Notes: generated from the sequence alone by a model not told the origin. A stretch of DNA of 64,000 bases from Pseudomonas mucidolens (GCF_900106045.1 NZ_LT629802.1:930001-994000), one strand, 5' to 3'; shown: positions 27,859 through 37,202, counted from the stretch's first letter. Made by a program: numbers and translations.

Positions 27859-27890
27859 AAGGTCGCCCGATGAAAGTCGGGTGATCTTGT
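27859..27890 (+). terminator. Intra-operon hairpin after yjbE
   Basis: AAGGTCGCCCGA and TCGGGTGATCTT pair over 12 positions, counting two G-U pairs, around TGAAAG, followed by GTTTAG. It lies between yjbE and the wza-like gene and looks like a leaky terminator or mRNA-stabilising structure that would let yjbE be made in excess over the rest. Confidence 0.6.
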
Positions 27891-27922
27891 TTAGATTTGC
27901 CCTTGAATAGCGTAGTGCCATT

Positions 27923-29038
27923 ATGACTCGTAGTTTTCCTTTTTTGATGCTGGCAAGTATCGCTTTGCAAGGTTGTATGTTTTCTCCGGGGCAACACCTG
28001 AGTACCAGCGATATCACGCGCCAAGGGGCCGGTGAAAGCAGTCGCGTCGAGTTGATCCCGATCACCCCCAAGCTCATCGCGATGGACAGGGCCACGCAAA
28101 AACGCGCATCGCTGCCCGCGGAACTGCTGGCGGCGCCTGCGGAATATCGCATCGGCAACAATGATGTCTTGTACATCACGGTCTGGGACCACCCCGAGCT
28201 GACGGCGCCTTCCGGTGCGCAGCAGCAGATCGATGCCAACGGGCGCCTGGTGCGTTCCGATGGCACCTTGTATTACCCCTATATCGGAGAAGTCCAGGCT
28301 GCTGGTAAAACCATCCAGCAACTGCGTTCGGACATCGCCTCAAGGTTGTCGGCCTTTATCGCGGACCCGCAAGTGGATGTCGCCATGTTGCGTTTCGCCA
28401 GCCAGAAGGTGGTGGTGTCGGGTGCGGTATCGAAGGCCGGTCCGCAACCGATTTCCACCAACCCGCTGAGTCTGGTCGAAGCCCTCGGTTCTGCCGGTAT
28501 CGACCCGCTCAATGCGGATTTGTCCGGCTTGCTGCTGACGCGCGGCGGGCGGGTGTATCCGCTGAACCTCGACGTCCTCAATCAGCAGGATTCCGAATTG
28601 CAGAACGTCTACCTCAAAGGTGGCGATCAGTTGTATTTGCCCTACAACGATAACAAGCGCATCTACGTCATGGGCGAAGTCAATCAGCCGCGCGCGCTGA
28701 CGTTCAAAACCGCCACCATGAACCTGTCTGACGTACTGGGCTCGGTGGGTGGGTTGAGCCAGACCACCTCGAACGGCAACGCGGTCTACGTCATCAGGGG
28801 CGTTGAGAACCTTGATGTGGAGCCGGCGAAAATCTATCAACTGCAAGCCGAATCGCCGACCGCCATGGCGTTGGCCACGCATTTCGATGTACGTCCCCAG
28901 GACATTGTCTATGTGGGCCCGGCCAATGTGACGCGCTGGAACCGTTTCATCAGCCAACTGGTGCCGTCGGCAGCCATCCTCGGGGCGGGGGCTTCGGCAG
29001 CGAAGAACCTGAATGATGCCAGCAGCAGTAATAAATAA
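27923..29038 (+). CDS. Wza/GfcE-type outer-membrane polysaccharide export lipoprotein
   Basis: The 371-residue product has a lipoprotein signal (IALQGC, Cys at about 18), a Poly_export domain (YRIGNNDVLYITVWDHPEL, then ANGRLVRSDGTLYYPYIGEVQAAG), two SLBB-like repeats (VVVSGAVSKAGPQPI, IYVMGEVNQPRALTF) and an amphipathic C-terminal helix as in Wza. It should form the octameric outer-membrane channel opposite Wzc. Placing it in a yjb operon matches gfcE of E. coli group 4 capsule. Confidence 0.9.
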   Translation: MTRSFPFLMLASIALQGCMFSPGQHLSTSDITRQGAGESSRVELIPITPKLIAMDRATQKRASLPAELLAAPAEYRIGNNDVLYITVWDHPELTAPSGAQQQIDANGRLVRSDGTLYYPYIGEVQAAGKTIQQLRSDIASRLSAFIADPQVDVAMLRFASQKVVVSGAVSKAGPQPISTNPLSLVEALGSAGIDPLNADLSGLLLTRGGRVYPLNLDVLNQQDSELQNVYLKGGDQLYLPYNDNKRIYVMGEVNQPRALTFKTATMNLSDVLGSVGGLSQTTSNGNAVYVIRGVENLDVEPAKIYQLQAESPTAMALATHFDVRPQDIVYVGPANVTRWNRFISQLVPSAAILGAGASAAKNLNDASSSNK

Positions 29039-29052
29039 GGCCTGGTCTGATT

Positions 29053-29715
29053 GTGAGAACGTTGAAACTTTGCGTCTGCGTGATAGCGGCCTTGTTGTGT
29101 GGATGTAACCCGCTGATGAACGCCTCTTTGACCAACTTCAAAGCGGCGGTGGGTGGACCCGATGATGTGCAAGTGACTGCGGCCCAGGTGGCGCAGGTTA
29201 ACTTTCCCCAGCTCACATTGACCACGCCCACCGGCTCCGGGGTGTTGGCGATGGTGCGTGAGCGGGGCGACCTGCAGTTTTGGGTCGCGTCCGGCAAGCA
29301 GGTGCTGCTGCTGCGCGACGGGCTCGCGGTACGCACCGTCGGCCTGGGTTTCGAAGGTGACCTGGACGGCACGCGGCTCGCTGCGGCCTCGCCTTTCAAG
29401 CAAGGCCTGCACACGCTGCCTGATGGCTACACCAGCCAGCGCTGGATTGATCTTTACCAAGGCAGTGAGGTGGGTGTGACGTTGAACAGCCGCTTCTCCC
29501 GCAAAGCCATGGAAACCCTCGACATCCTCGACAAGGAATATGCCGTGCTACGTGTCGATGAGCACATCGACGCCCCGGCCATTGGCCTGCGTGCGACTAA
29601 TCATTACTGGGTGGACCCGGTGGACGGTTTTATTGTGCAGAGCGAGCAGCAATTGACTACTCGACTGCGGGTCAAGATTGTCCAACTGACCCCTGAGCGC
29701 AGGTTTGCCCGTTGA
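29053..29715 (+). CDS. yjbF: YjbF/GfcB family lipoprotein
   Basis: A 220-residue lipoprotein (GTG start, lipobox region AALLCGCNP) of the YjbF family (group 4 capsule lipoprotein fold), seen in FWVASGKQVLLLRDGLAVRT, GLGFEGDLDG and NHYWVDPVDGFIVQSEQ. E. coli YjbF and GfcB are needed for EPS or capsule assembly, but their biochemical function is unknown. It follows the wza-like gene by 14 bases and overlaps the next gene by four. Confidence 0.86.
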   Translation: MRTLKLCVCVIAALLCGCNPLMNASLTNFKAAVGGPDDVQVTAAQVAQVNFPQLTLTTPTGSGVLAMVRERGDLQFWVASGKQVLLLRDGLAVRTVGLGFEGDLDGTRLAAASPFKQGLHTLPDGYTSQRWIDLYQGSEVGVTLNSRFSRKAMETLDILDKEYAVLRVDEHIDAPAIGLRATNHYWVDPVDGFIVQSEQQLTTRLRVKIVQLTPERRFAR

Positions 29716-30473
29716 AGCGGCTAGCGTTTCTGACGGCGTGCCTACTGTTGATCAGCAGCGTCAGCCAGGCAGCGGTCACCGTCAGTGGCGATGTGCTCAG
29801 CCCGGGGCCGGTTGATCTGCCGCCAGGCGGACGGTTGTCGGACGTGATCAGCGTCGCGGTGCCCAATGCCGAAAGCTATTGGCTGGCAGCCGCGTTGCTG
29901 CGCCAGTCATTAGTGGAAAAGCAGACTCGGCTGAAAATCGGGGTGCTGTTCGATTTACAGGTGTTGCAGCGTACAGCGTTGATTTTCGACAGACCCAGCC
30001 GGGCAAACCTGGCAATGCGTCTGTACGAACAAATCAATGACATGCCGGTCACCGGGCGCCAGGTCACGGTTCTGGACCCGGTTGCCATCGAGGTCGGGTT
30101 CGCCCGCAATGTTCGGTTGGATGACGGCGATCACCTCATCTATCCGTTACGCGTCGACGAGGTTGAAGTGCTCGGCGCCGTTGTCGAACCGTGCCGATTA
30201 CCTTTCGTCGCGTTGCAGGAGGCCCGGGAGTATCTGCAAGGGTGCGCGACACTGGCCGACGCCGAGGCCGATTACCTGTGGCTGATCCAACCCAATGGCG
30301 TTACCCGGCAGGTCGGCATAGCGCCGTGGAATCGTGAGAGCGGGCAAGTGCCTGCCGCTGGCAGCAAGATACTGGTGCCGATCAAAAATGATGATCTTGA
30401 TCCGCCTATTCCTGAACTGAATCAGCAGTTGGCCGAATTTCTTGCCACGCAGCTGGCTGAGGTGGTTCATTGA
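29712..30473 (+). CDS. yjbG: YjbG/GfcC family periplasmic protein
   Basis: This 253-residue protein has a signal peptide (about 1-21, cleaved after SQA) and the GfcC layout: two beta-grasp domains similar to the SLBB domains of Wza (AVTVSGDVLSPGPVDLPPGG at the N-terminus; DEVEVLGAVVEPCRLPF in the middle) and a C-terminal helix (IPELNQQLAEFLATQL). GfcC is thought to act in the periplasm with Wza. The start is a TTG that overlaps the yjbF stop, as is the start of the next gene. Confidence 0.85.
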   Translation: MKRLAFLTACLLLISSVSQAAVTVSGDVLSPGPVDLPPGGRLSDVISVAVPNAESYWLAAALLRQSLVEKQTRLKIGVLFDLQVLQRTALIFDRPSRANLAMRLYEQINDMPVTGRQVTVLDPVAIEVGFARNVRLDDGDHLIYPLRVDEVEVLGAVVEPCRLPFVALQEAREYLQGCATLADAEADYLWLIQPNGVTRQVGIAPWNRESGQVPAAGSKILVPIKNDDLDPPIPELNQQLAEFLATQLAEVVH

Positions 30474-32548
30474 AATTACGTTTTGCAGCCGTATTGTTAT
30501 TGCCCTGTGGTTTTGCTCATGCAGAGCCGCGTTTAACTCAGAATGATTTCGGTGGTGTGGGCTTGTTGCAGACGCCCACCGCCAGAATGTCCCCGGCCGG
30601 AGAGTTGAGCGTGAATGCCAACCGGACCGAGCCCTATAGTCGTTATAGCGTGGCGCTACAGCCGTTCGACTGGCTGGAAGGCGCGTTTCGCTACACCTCA
30701 ATCACCGACCGCCGCTACGGCCCGGAATCCTTGAGCGGCAGCCAGAGCTACAAGGATAAGGCGGTCGACCTCAAGGTCCGCCTGTGGAAAGAAACCCACT
30801 GGACGCCGGATGTGGCGTTGGGGTTTCGAGACGTCGGCGGTACAGGCCTGTTTTCCAGTGAGTTCCTGGTGGCCAGCAAGCGTTATGACAATTTTGATTT
30901 CAGTGCCGGCATCGCCTGGGGTTACTTGGGTAATCGCGGCGATTTCGACAACCCGGCGGGGTGGGTCGACGATCGCTTCGAGACCCGGCCAGACATGGAA
31001 GGTACCGGTGATGTCAACGCTGGCGCCTACTTTCGCGGGCGGCCTTCGTTGTTCGGCGGCGTGACCTACCAGACGCCCTGGGACCGGCTCAGCCTGAAAC
31101 TCGAGTACGAAGGCAACGACTATACAAACGAGCCCAGTGACAGCCTGATTAAACAGGATTCACCGATCAACCTCGGCGCGGTGTTTAAAGTCACCGACTC
31201 GATGGATATCAGCGCGGCCTGGGAGCGGGGCAACACCGCGATGTTCGGCCTCACCTTTCACACCAACTTCGCCAGCCGCAAGGCACCGGCCAAGTCCTTT
31301 GATCCGCCGGCGGAGCCGCTGCCGGTCAAGGCGCCAACCACCGCAATGGGGCAGGTCGATTGGCCGGATGTGTCCCGGCGCCTGCAGCAAAACGCCGGCT
31401 ACAAGGTCGAGCGCATCAGCCAGCGTGGTCCCGAGTTAATTGTCTACGGTGAGCAGGGTCGGTATTTTCATTCGGCCAAGGCGGTGGGTCGAGCTAGCCG
31501 GATTCTGGACAACAGTGTCAACGAGGATATCGACTGGTTCACGTTGGTGAACAAGCGCTACGACCTCCCGTTGGAAGAAACCAGCGTGCCTCGCAACACC
31601 TTTCGCGAGGTGCTCAATAACGAAGAGCCGTTGCAAACGTTGCACCGCACCACCGAGATCAATCCGGCGATGCCGCACAACGAGAAGACCCTCTATACCG
31701 AAGCCCGCGACCCCTTCAGCTACGGCATGGGACTGGGCTTCAAACAGAACGTCGGCGGCCCTGACGGCTTCCTCTATCAGTTCAGTGCCGACGCGGACGC
31801 CGAGTATCGTTTCAACCGCAATACCTGGTGGAGCGGCATGCTCAGTGCCAATCTGCTGAACAACTTTGACGACTTTGATTACGACGCACCCAGTGGCTTG
31901 CCTCGAGTTCGCACGGATTTGCGTAAGTACCTGACAACGTCCGAAGTCACCATGCCGCTGTTCCAGTTCAGTCACGCCGAACAGTTGGACAAAGACCTGT
32001 ATGGCATGGTCTACGGCGGCTATTTGGAGTCGATGTTTGCCGGGGTGGGGGGCGAGGTGCTGTTTCGGCCGGAGGGCCAGCGCTGGTCGGTCGGGGCGGA
32101 TCTGAACTACGTGCGTCAGCGCGAATTCGACCAAGGCTTTGGACTGCGCGATTACTCGGTCGTCACAGGCCACATCACCGGCTATACGGACTTGCCCTTC
32201 GACACGCTCGCAGCGGTCAGTGTCGGACGCTATCTGGCAGGGGATTGGGGGACTACGATCGATCTTTCGCGAGAGTTTTCCAACGGTGTGCGGTTTGGTG
32301 CCTGGGCGTCGGTGACCACTGCCAGCGGCGCCGAATATGGCGAAGGTAGTTTCGACAAAGGCCTATACCTCTCCATCCCGTTCGACGAATTGATGAGCAT
32401 GTCGACCATGCGCCGCGCCAACCTGGTCTGGGCGCCCCTGACACGGGACGGTGGCGCACGACTCAATCGCAGCTTCCAGTTGCATTCGATGACCGATAGC
32501 CGCGACAACGACATGTTCTACCGCAACTTCGAGAAGATCACTGAGTAA
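30470..32548 (+). CDS. yjbH: YjbH/GfcD family outer-membrane protein
   Basis: The 692-residue protein has a signal peptide (about 1-18) and long runs of alternating residues typical of beta-barrels; the family (YjbH/GfcD) is predicted to make two outer-membrane barrels. NDFGGVGLLQTPTARM at the mature N-terminus and FRYTSITDR are family hallmarks. It is the last and largest gene of the yjb operon and probably forms the secretion or assembly platform for the polymer. The start is TTG, coupled to yjbG. Confidence 0.88.
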   Translation: MKLRFAAVLLLPCGFAHAEPRLTQNDFGGVGLLQTPTARMSPAGELSVNANRTEPYSRYSVALQPFDWLEGAFRYTSITDRRYGPESLSGSQSYKDKAVDLKVRLWKETHWTPDVALGFRDVGGTGLFSSEFLVASKRYDNFDFSAGIAWGYLGNRGDFDNPAGWVDDRFETRPDMEGTGDVNAGAYFRGRPSLFGGVTYQTPWDRLSLKLEYEGNDYTNEPSDSLIKQDSPINLGAVFKVTDSMDISAAWERGNTAMFGLTFHTNFASRKAPAKSFDPPAEPLPVKAPTTAMGQVDWPDVSRRLQQNAGYKVERISQRGPELIVYGEQGRYFHSAKAVGRASRILDNSVNEDIDWFTLVNKRYDLPLEETSVPRNTFREVLNNEEPLQTLHRTTEINPAMPHNEKTLYTEARDPFSYGMGLGFKQNVGGPDGFLYQFSADADAEYRFNRNTWWSGMLSANLLNNFDDFDYDAPSGLPRVRTDLRKYLTTSEVTMPLFQFSHAEQLDKDLYGMVYGGYLESMFAGVGGEVLFRPEGQRWSVGADLNYVRQREFDQGFGLRDYSVVTGHITGYTDLPFDTLAAVSVGRYLAGDWGTTIDLSREFSNGVRFGAWASVTTASGAEYGEGSFDKGLYLSIPFDELMSMSTMRRANLVWAPLTRDGGARLNRSFQLHSMTDSRDNDMFYRNFEKITE

Positions 32549-32556
32549 AGGTTGTC

Positions 32557-32585
32557 GATCTACAGGGCCAGCCGCCCTGTAGATC
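32557..32585 (+). terminator. Hairpin after yjbH
   Basis: GATCTACAGGG and CCCTGTAGATC pair perfectly over 11 bases, starting nine bases after the yjbH stop. There is no strong T run, but position and stem strength suggest the end of the yjb operon. Confidence 0.7.
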
Positions 32586-32670
32586 ACATCTTTGGTGATC
32601 AGCATTGCCCGCGATGCGCAGGATCTTTTGCGCCCACCTGGTCCCGTCGATACCCTGAATCACAGCCACG

Positions 32671-32693
32671 AAAAAGGGGACTCTCGTCCCCTT
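32671..32693 (-). terminator. Rho-independent terminator of the priming transferase gene
   Basis: Read on the minus strand, AGGGGAC-GAGA-GTCCCCT is followed by a T run. It lies 30 bases after the stop of the leftward gene at 32723. Confidence 0.85.
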
Positions 32694-32722
32694 GCGGCAG
32701 TGCGCCTTCGCTGCTCAAGCCA

Positions 32723-34117
32723 TCAATAAATGTCCTTCGAGAGCAAGGTAAAGGGCGTTTTCAGCAGTATTTTGAGATCCAGCCACAATGACCAGTTATT
32801 GATGTACTTAAGGTCGATCTCGACGCGTTTCTGCATCTTGTCGAGGGTGTCGGTCTCGCCGCGGCAACCGTTGATTTGCGCCAGGCCGGTAATGCCCGGT
32901 TTGATTCGGTGGCGTGCCATGTAGGCAAGAATTTTCCCCGAGTAGTAGTTGTTATGGGCAATAGCGTGAGGCCTCGGGCCGACCAGGGCCATATGCCCTT
33001 GCAGCACGTTGAACAGTTGCGGCAGCTCATCGAGCGAGGTGCGGCGGATAAAGCGTCCGACGGCGGTAATGCGCGAGTCGTTGCGGCTGGCCTGCTTGAC
33101 CTCATGGTCATCGTGCACGCGCATCGAGCGGAACTTCCAGACCTGGATCACCTTGCCATTCCAACCATGACGGTCCTGTTTGAAGAGGATCGGGCCGGGT
33201 GAGTTGAGTTTGACGGACAGCGCAATAAGCGCCAGTACCGGGCTCAGCAGGATGATTGCCAGCAGCGCCACGCTTTTTTCCAGCAGACTTTTGCTCAGTG
33301 CGGCGGTGGGCTGGCTGGTCAATGGGCTTTCATTCAAATAGATCGCCGGCAGACCGTCCACGACTCTCACCGAGTGATTGAGCAGCGTCAGGCTGTTCAA
33401 GTCCGGCACCCACACCACGTCGACGTTGGCGTCGAGCAAGTCGACATACATGGCTTCGATTTTTGCTGCTTCACTTAGCGGCAGGGTGATGTATAAGCGT
33501 CGGATATCATGGATGCCGATCAGCTCCAGCAGATCTTCCTGTGCACCCGCGATGCGTGGGGCGCCTGGCGCCAGTGGGGCTACGGCGCCGGTGCTGACCA
33601 AGCCGACCAAGGGTAAATTTTCGAGACTGCTCAGTTTCTTGGCCAGGCCAAGTGCAAGCTCGCCCGTGCCGACGATCAGCGTTCTATGCTCGCTTTTTCG
33701 CGACCGTTGATAGTACTTGGAAAATCCGTGCAAGGGCGCATACAGCAGCGCCTGTCCGAGAAACCCGAAGACCGCCCAGTTGAGAATCACCTGGCGGGAA
33801 AACAGTGCATCGGCTTTACAGATAAATGCCATGCAGGCCAGCGCAGCCATCGTCATGGACCAACCCATGAACAACCGTCCCAGTCCCGTCAGGTAACTGT
33901 CTCGTTTTCTGTATACACCGCTGAACGTATAGGCCGGAACCGAAGCCAGTACCGTCAATGCAGCGCACACACGGTAATAGAACTCGACCGTTCCGGTCTG
34001 CCGCTCGGCGAGTATGAACAGCAATGTCACGGCAAAGGCCTGCGCCAGTGCCCATTGACCCCAAAAGGTAAGTCCCTTCAGGCCGGTATTGCGATTGATA
34101 CGAAGCGTACTTTCCAT
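32723..34117 (-). CDS. wcaJ: Undecaprenyl-phosphate glucose phosphotransferase (WcaJ type)
   Basis: This enzyme starts repeat-unit synthesis by moving glucose-1-P from UDP-Glc to undecaprenyl phosphate. The 464-residue protein has four or five N-terminal membrane helices, a CoA-binding-like middle domain (LIVGTGELALGLAKKLSS) and the C-terminal sugar transferase domain (NSPGPILFKQDRHG, WKFRSMRV, RRTSLDELPQL, ALVGPRPHA). The start at 34117 gives the common length. It is transcribed against the rest of the EPS operon, so its expression may be set separately. Confidence 0.9.
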   Translation of the reverse strand: MESTLRINRNTGLKGLTFWGQWALAQAFAVTLLFILAERQTGTVEFYYRVCAALTVLASVPAYTFSGVYRKRDSYLTGLGRLFMGWSMTMAALACMAFICKADALFSRQVILNWAVFGFLGQALLYAPLHGFSKYYQRSRKSEHRTLIVGTGELALGLAKKLSSLENLPLVGLVSTGAVAPLAPGAPRIAGAQEDLLELIGIHDIRRLYITLPLSEAAKIEAMYVDLLDANVDVVWVPDLNSLTLLNHSVRVVDGLPAIYLNESPLTSQPTAALSKSLLEKSVALLAIILLSPVLALIALSVKLNSPGPILFKQDRHGWNGKVIQVWKFRSMRVHDDHEVKQASRNDSRITAVGRFIRRTSLDELPQLFNVLQGHMALVGPRPHAIAHNNYYSGKILAYMARHRIKPGITGLAQINGCRGETDTLDKMQKRVEIDLKYINNWSLWLDLKILLKTPFTLLSKDIY

Positions 34118-34458
34118 GCGATATCCCCTAAGACATCCATCCAAATATCGGCAGTCGAGACGCGAGTTGTTTAAGCCGGATTTGTTATTGTTTTAACTAA
34201 TGTCCTGAAGCTAACAGCATCAAGAAGTCGAACTGTCGTCAGTCAATAGATTAAGTTATTGAGCAAGGGGGTTGTCTGACGAGTTCTAACAAGTGGCGAA
34301 GTGCCATTTTTCTGAAGGGAAATGTTGAGTGTTAGAAAACGTCGACAATGAATAACGTCGATAATTAACGAGGGGCGATGAGTAGGCGGGGAGGGCACAA
34401 ACAAAGTGCGCTTTTTATTGTTGTAATCGCACTGTCGTATGTTTGTGTTAGAAGGGTA
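34118..34458. other. AT-rich intergenic region upstream of wcaJ
   Basis: About 340 bases between the start of wcaJ and the stop of the leftward regulator gene. It should hold the wcaJ promoter. I see no gene, RNA or strong palindrome. A frame at 34378-34947 runs antisense to the regulator and is not credible. Confidence 0.5.
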
Positions 34459-35115
34459 TCAGGCAGGGTGTGTCTCGGAGACCACTTCCTGGATAAGGCA
34501 GTAACCGCGGTTTCTCACGGCGCGAAACAGGCGTTCACCTTTGCTGGCGCTTTTGAACTTGTCTTGCAACCTGCTCAAGCACATTTCCAGGCCGCGGTAT
34601 TGCTCCGGTTGCCTGCCGATGCTGAGGATCAGTTCATCTCGGCTGACGACACGATCTTCATGATGGAGCATCTTCCTTACGAGGGTGGCTTCCAGCCCAG
34701 TCAAGTTAATCTCGACGTTTTCCTTAATCAGCACACTTTGATCATTGTCGAGCTGCCAGGCCTCGCTATAGAGAGCGCCATCTTCATGTTCGCGAGGTCG
34801 GTTGCTGAGTCCGGTTGGCGTTGGGGTGACGCAGGTTCGCCCCTCGGACTGCTCCGCCAGCCACTCTGCTTCAAGGGTGGCGAGTATTTTCTGTGTTTCA
34901 TGTTCGATACGATGGGCGACGTTCTTCCTGCTCACGCTGGTGTATGAGAACCCCACCAGTACCGGGGGGGTATCTTCGATGAACATTTGCGCCTGGGAGG
35001 TACCAAACGAATTGAAACGCTTGCTCGAAAGTATGCTCTCAAGCTCACGTTGGGAGGTTGTGCTGTGAGTCACAACGACAAAATATTTTCTGGGGAGGGT
35101 TGTACTGATTTCCAC
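34459..35115 (-). CDS. Orphan OmpR-type winged-helix regulator without receiver
   Basis: A 218-residue protein whose C-terminal 90 residues form a Trans_reg_C winged helix (INLTGLEATLVRKMLHHEDRV, SRDELILSIG, LEMCLSRLQDKF, FRAVRNRGYCLI). The N-terminal half has no phospho-acceptor Asp and no transmembrane segment. It is therefore a stand-alone regulator, unlike a two-component partner. Codon use is less GC-rich than in core genes. It may control the neighbouring EPS genes. Confidence 0.72.
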   Translation of the reverse strand: MEISTTLPRKYFVVVTHSTTSQRELESILSSKRFNSFGTSQAQMFIEDTPPVLVGFSYTSVSRKNVAHRIEHETQKILATLEAEWLAEQSEGRTCVTPTPTGLSNRPREHEDGALYSEAWQLDNDQSVLIKENVEINLTGLEATLVRKMLHHEDRVVSRDELILSIGRQPEQYRGLEMCLSRLQDKFKSASKGERLFRAVRNRGYCLIQEVVSETHPA

Positions 35116-35149
35116 GTCTCTCTCTCCTTAAGTGTTCACCAAATTTCGG

Positions 35150-35860
35150 CTAAAAGTTGACCGGCAGGGGAATAATCAAAGAACAGCGCCTAGGCCGATG
35201 AAGGCTCTCGATATGCTCTACGCGATCGGCTTTAAAAGAAATCTTGTTATTGTGGAATAGTGTCACCATGCAATCATGGGGGTTGTTGAGAAACTCAGGA
35301 TTACCATTGAGTTTCAAGCACTGGTCCAGGGATGGGGTCGATACCTTGATGTAGTTTGGCTGAATCAGGGTGCTGAAGCTTGTTAGCGTCGTGCGTTGAG
35401 TACTGTAATCATTCAACGTGATTTCTATACCATGATTTTTTAAAAGGTACATATCAATAATATTGTTTTTTTTATATTTGGAACCCACTTCCCAGAGTGG
35501 GGGCGCATTGAGTGACATGACCACTGTATGGCGCAGGTCACGCAAGTTGTTGCCAGATCGGTGTAGCGCTTTGGATGGAAAGAATTTGGCAAGACGCGAT
35601 TTGGACAGGCGGGGAAACATTCGGTTCAGATTTTTTTTGACGCCGGGCGATTGACGGTCGTTCCTCAGGTAAGACGTCCCGTGCGGCCGTGCCCATACCT
35701 CACAGCTTCCCTTGCATGAACGGCCCGGCGGCGTTGGGCGGTGCGCCTGCACCTTGATTCCCGCCTCGTTGGCAAGTAGGCGCTTATCGACTGACGCAAG
35801 CCTTGGGGGCTGGCAGCGATTCGGGGCCGTTGCAGGTGAGATACCTCCAATCGCATTCAT
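35150..35860 (-). CDS. Unknown protein with a degenerate EAL-like domain
   Basis: The 236-residue product has a Pro/Arg-rich N-terminal region (1-90) of no recognised fold. Residues about 110-225 follow the second half of an EAL phosphodiesterase domain in outline: TVVMSLNAPPLW in the position of the LEITE strand, then LLKNHGIEITLNDYSTQRTTLTSF for L..G..IALDDFGTGYSSL and LIQPNYIKVSTPSL for L..DYIKID. DDFG reads NDYS and the EAL motif itself is lacking, so it cannot cleave c-di-GMP. It could be a non-catalytic sensor or a remnant. AGGAG precedes the ATG. The EAL relation is my inference from pattern only. Confidence 0.5.
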   Translation of the reverse strand: MNAIGGISPATAPNRCQPPRLASVDKRLLANEAGIKVQAHRPTPPGRSCKGSCEVWARPHGTSYLRNDRQSPGVKKNLNRMFPRLSKSRLAKFFPSKALHRSGNNLRDLRHTVVMSLNAPPLWEVGSKYKKNNIIDMYLLKNHGIEITLNDYSTQRTTLTSFSTLIQPNYIKVSTPSLDQCLKLNGNPEFLNNPHDCMVTLFHNNKISFKADRVEHIESLHRPRRCSLIIPLPVNF

Positions 35861-35892
35861 GCCACAACTCCTACCTTGAGGTAATTGGTCAT

Positions 35893-36636
35893 TCAGGCGG
35901 TCGAGATCAGACCTCTCATCAAGCGGTATCCATGCCCGCGAATGCTTTGAATAGCATTGTGGGTGCCATACACCTCTTTGATTTTTCCACGAAGCCGACT
36001 GATAGATTTCTCCAGCGCTCTGGGGTCGTAAAAATTGGCGTTCAGACCCATGATTCTGGCAATTTCATCATGACTTAATATGTGGTTGCTGGTTTGCGCC
36101 AACGCCTCCAGAATTTTCATTTCTGCAAACGAGATATCCAGCTTCTTGCGGGTGCCTAACAGGCATATACGAGTGGGGTCCAGCACCAGATTGACTTCTC
36201 GTTGCCATTCTTCACTGCTGAAGAACCCGGATAGCAACTCAGAGCTTTCGTCGGACAAGGTATTGAGCTTGATACAGCAGTCGGCTCCCGCAAGGTAGTA
36301 TTTCATCTTGTTGTAGGCGCCCCTGCCCGTGATGACGGCACAGATGATTAAATCCAAATGTGTGGCGCGCAGGTTTTCCACCAGCGCCAGATTCTCATCG
36401 AGTGCCTGAGGGTCGTCGATGATGATGAAGATAGCGCGATACAAGTCCGGATCTTCATTTCTCTTGTATGAATGGGTATATGAACTAGCATCAACAGCTA
36501 TATCAGAATGCACATGCCGCGCGACTAATGCTTTAAAGTTCTCGGCCACAGTGCGAGTACGGCCCAAGGTGAGAACACCTGGTCCCTCATTTGTCGGGCG
36601 CTGGCTTCCAGTCGCTAATTTCCCTGTAAGCATCAT
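35893..36636 (-). CDS. Atypical response-regulator-like winged-helix protein
   Basis: This 247-residue protein has an N-terminal receiver-like half (RAIFIIIDDPQALDENLALV, LIICAVITGRG, YYLAGADCCIKLN) lacking a clear phospho-Asp at the end of strand 3, and a C-terminal OmpR-type winged helix (LDISFAEMKILEALAQTSNHI, RALEKSISRLRGKI, IQSIRGHGYRLM). No kinase gene is near. With the 34459 gene it brackets the degenerate EAL-like gene, all leftward with gaps of 32-34 bases, so the three are probably one operon. Confidence 0.72.
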   Translation of the reverse strand: MMLTGKLATGSQRPTNEGPGVLTLGRTRTVAENFKALVARHVHSDIAVDASSYTHSYKRNEDPDLYRAIFIIIDDPQALDENLALVENLRATHLDLIICAVITGRGAYNKMKYYLAGADCCIKLNTLSDESSELLSGFFSSEEWQREVNLVLDPTRICLLGTRKKLDISFAEMKILEALAQTSNHILSHDEIARIMGLNANFYDPRALEKSISRLRGKIKEVYGTHNAIQSIRGHGYRLMRGLISTA

Positions 36637-37202
36637 GCTTTGACTCGAATAGGTGCTGACATCGGGATGTTAAAGCACCGGTTCTCATCTGTGACTGACA
36701 ATTGGTAACATTCGCGCGGATTTTGCACGTGCGTAGAGACTTTTCTAACATAAAAGATGTTTTTCGATCTTTTTAGTTGATTTTTGCACCTTGCTGAACT
36801 AGCGAATTGGCATGCTTAGATGATGGCGAATTGAAATTGTGCCACTATTATTGGAAGGGTGGCAATTTATTTATGTCCTCAAAAGGCCATCATTTCTTCC
36901 CGGGAGATTGGCGCCGAAATACTAAAATGTGAAACCTGTCACATTTTTATGCTAGCGAAGCAACCCATCTACATCGAATCGCCTGGCGGTTTGTTATTTG
37001 GACGATTACTAACAATTAATGAGTGGTTGGTTAGTTCAGGCGTACTATTCGCAGGTTCTCTGCGCTAAAGGGATACGCTGTATTCAGTATTGTCTTTATG
37101 CGAGCGCACGTGTCTGCTGACAGCCATTTATTACTGTTCGATTACTGGATGCCCTAATGCGATTAACGAGCCGTTCAATAAGAATGGCCTGATGGAGGAT
37201 TG
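36637..37202. other. 566-base AT-rich intergenic region before uppP
   Basis: Divergent region between the leftward regulator and uppP. It is strongly AT-rich, with no tRNA-like fold or long inverted repeat noticed. A 69-codon frame (36859-37068) starts at GTG but has no clear coding bias, ribosome site or known motif. It probably holds two promoters and possibly an untranslated leader or small RNA that I cannot define. Confidence 0.45.

Noticed and set aside
32557..32693. Cluster of inverted repeats between yjbH and wcaJ considered as an insertion remnant
   Set aside because: Both hairpins are explained as terminators of the convergent genes; no target duplication or transposase remains.
36859..37068. 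69-codon frame before uppP
   Set aside because: GTG start, no clear ribosome site at proper distance, no motif, AT-rich non-coding look.
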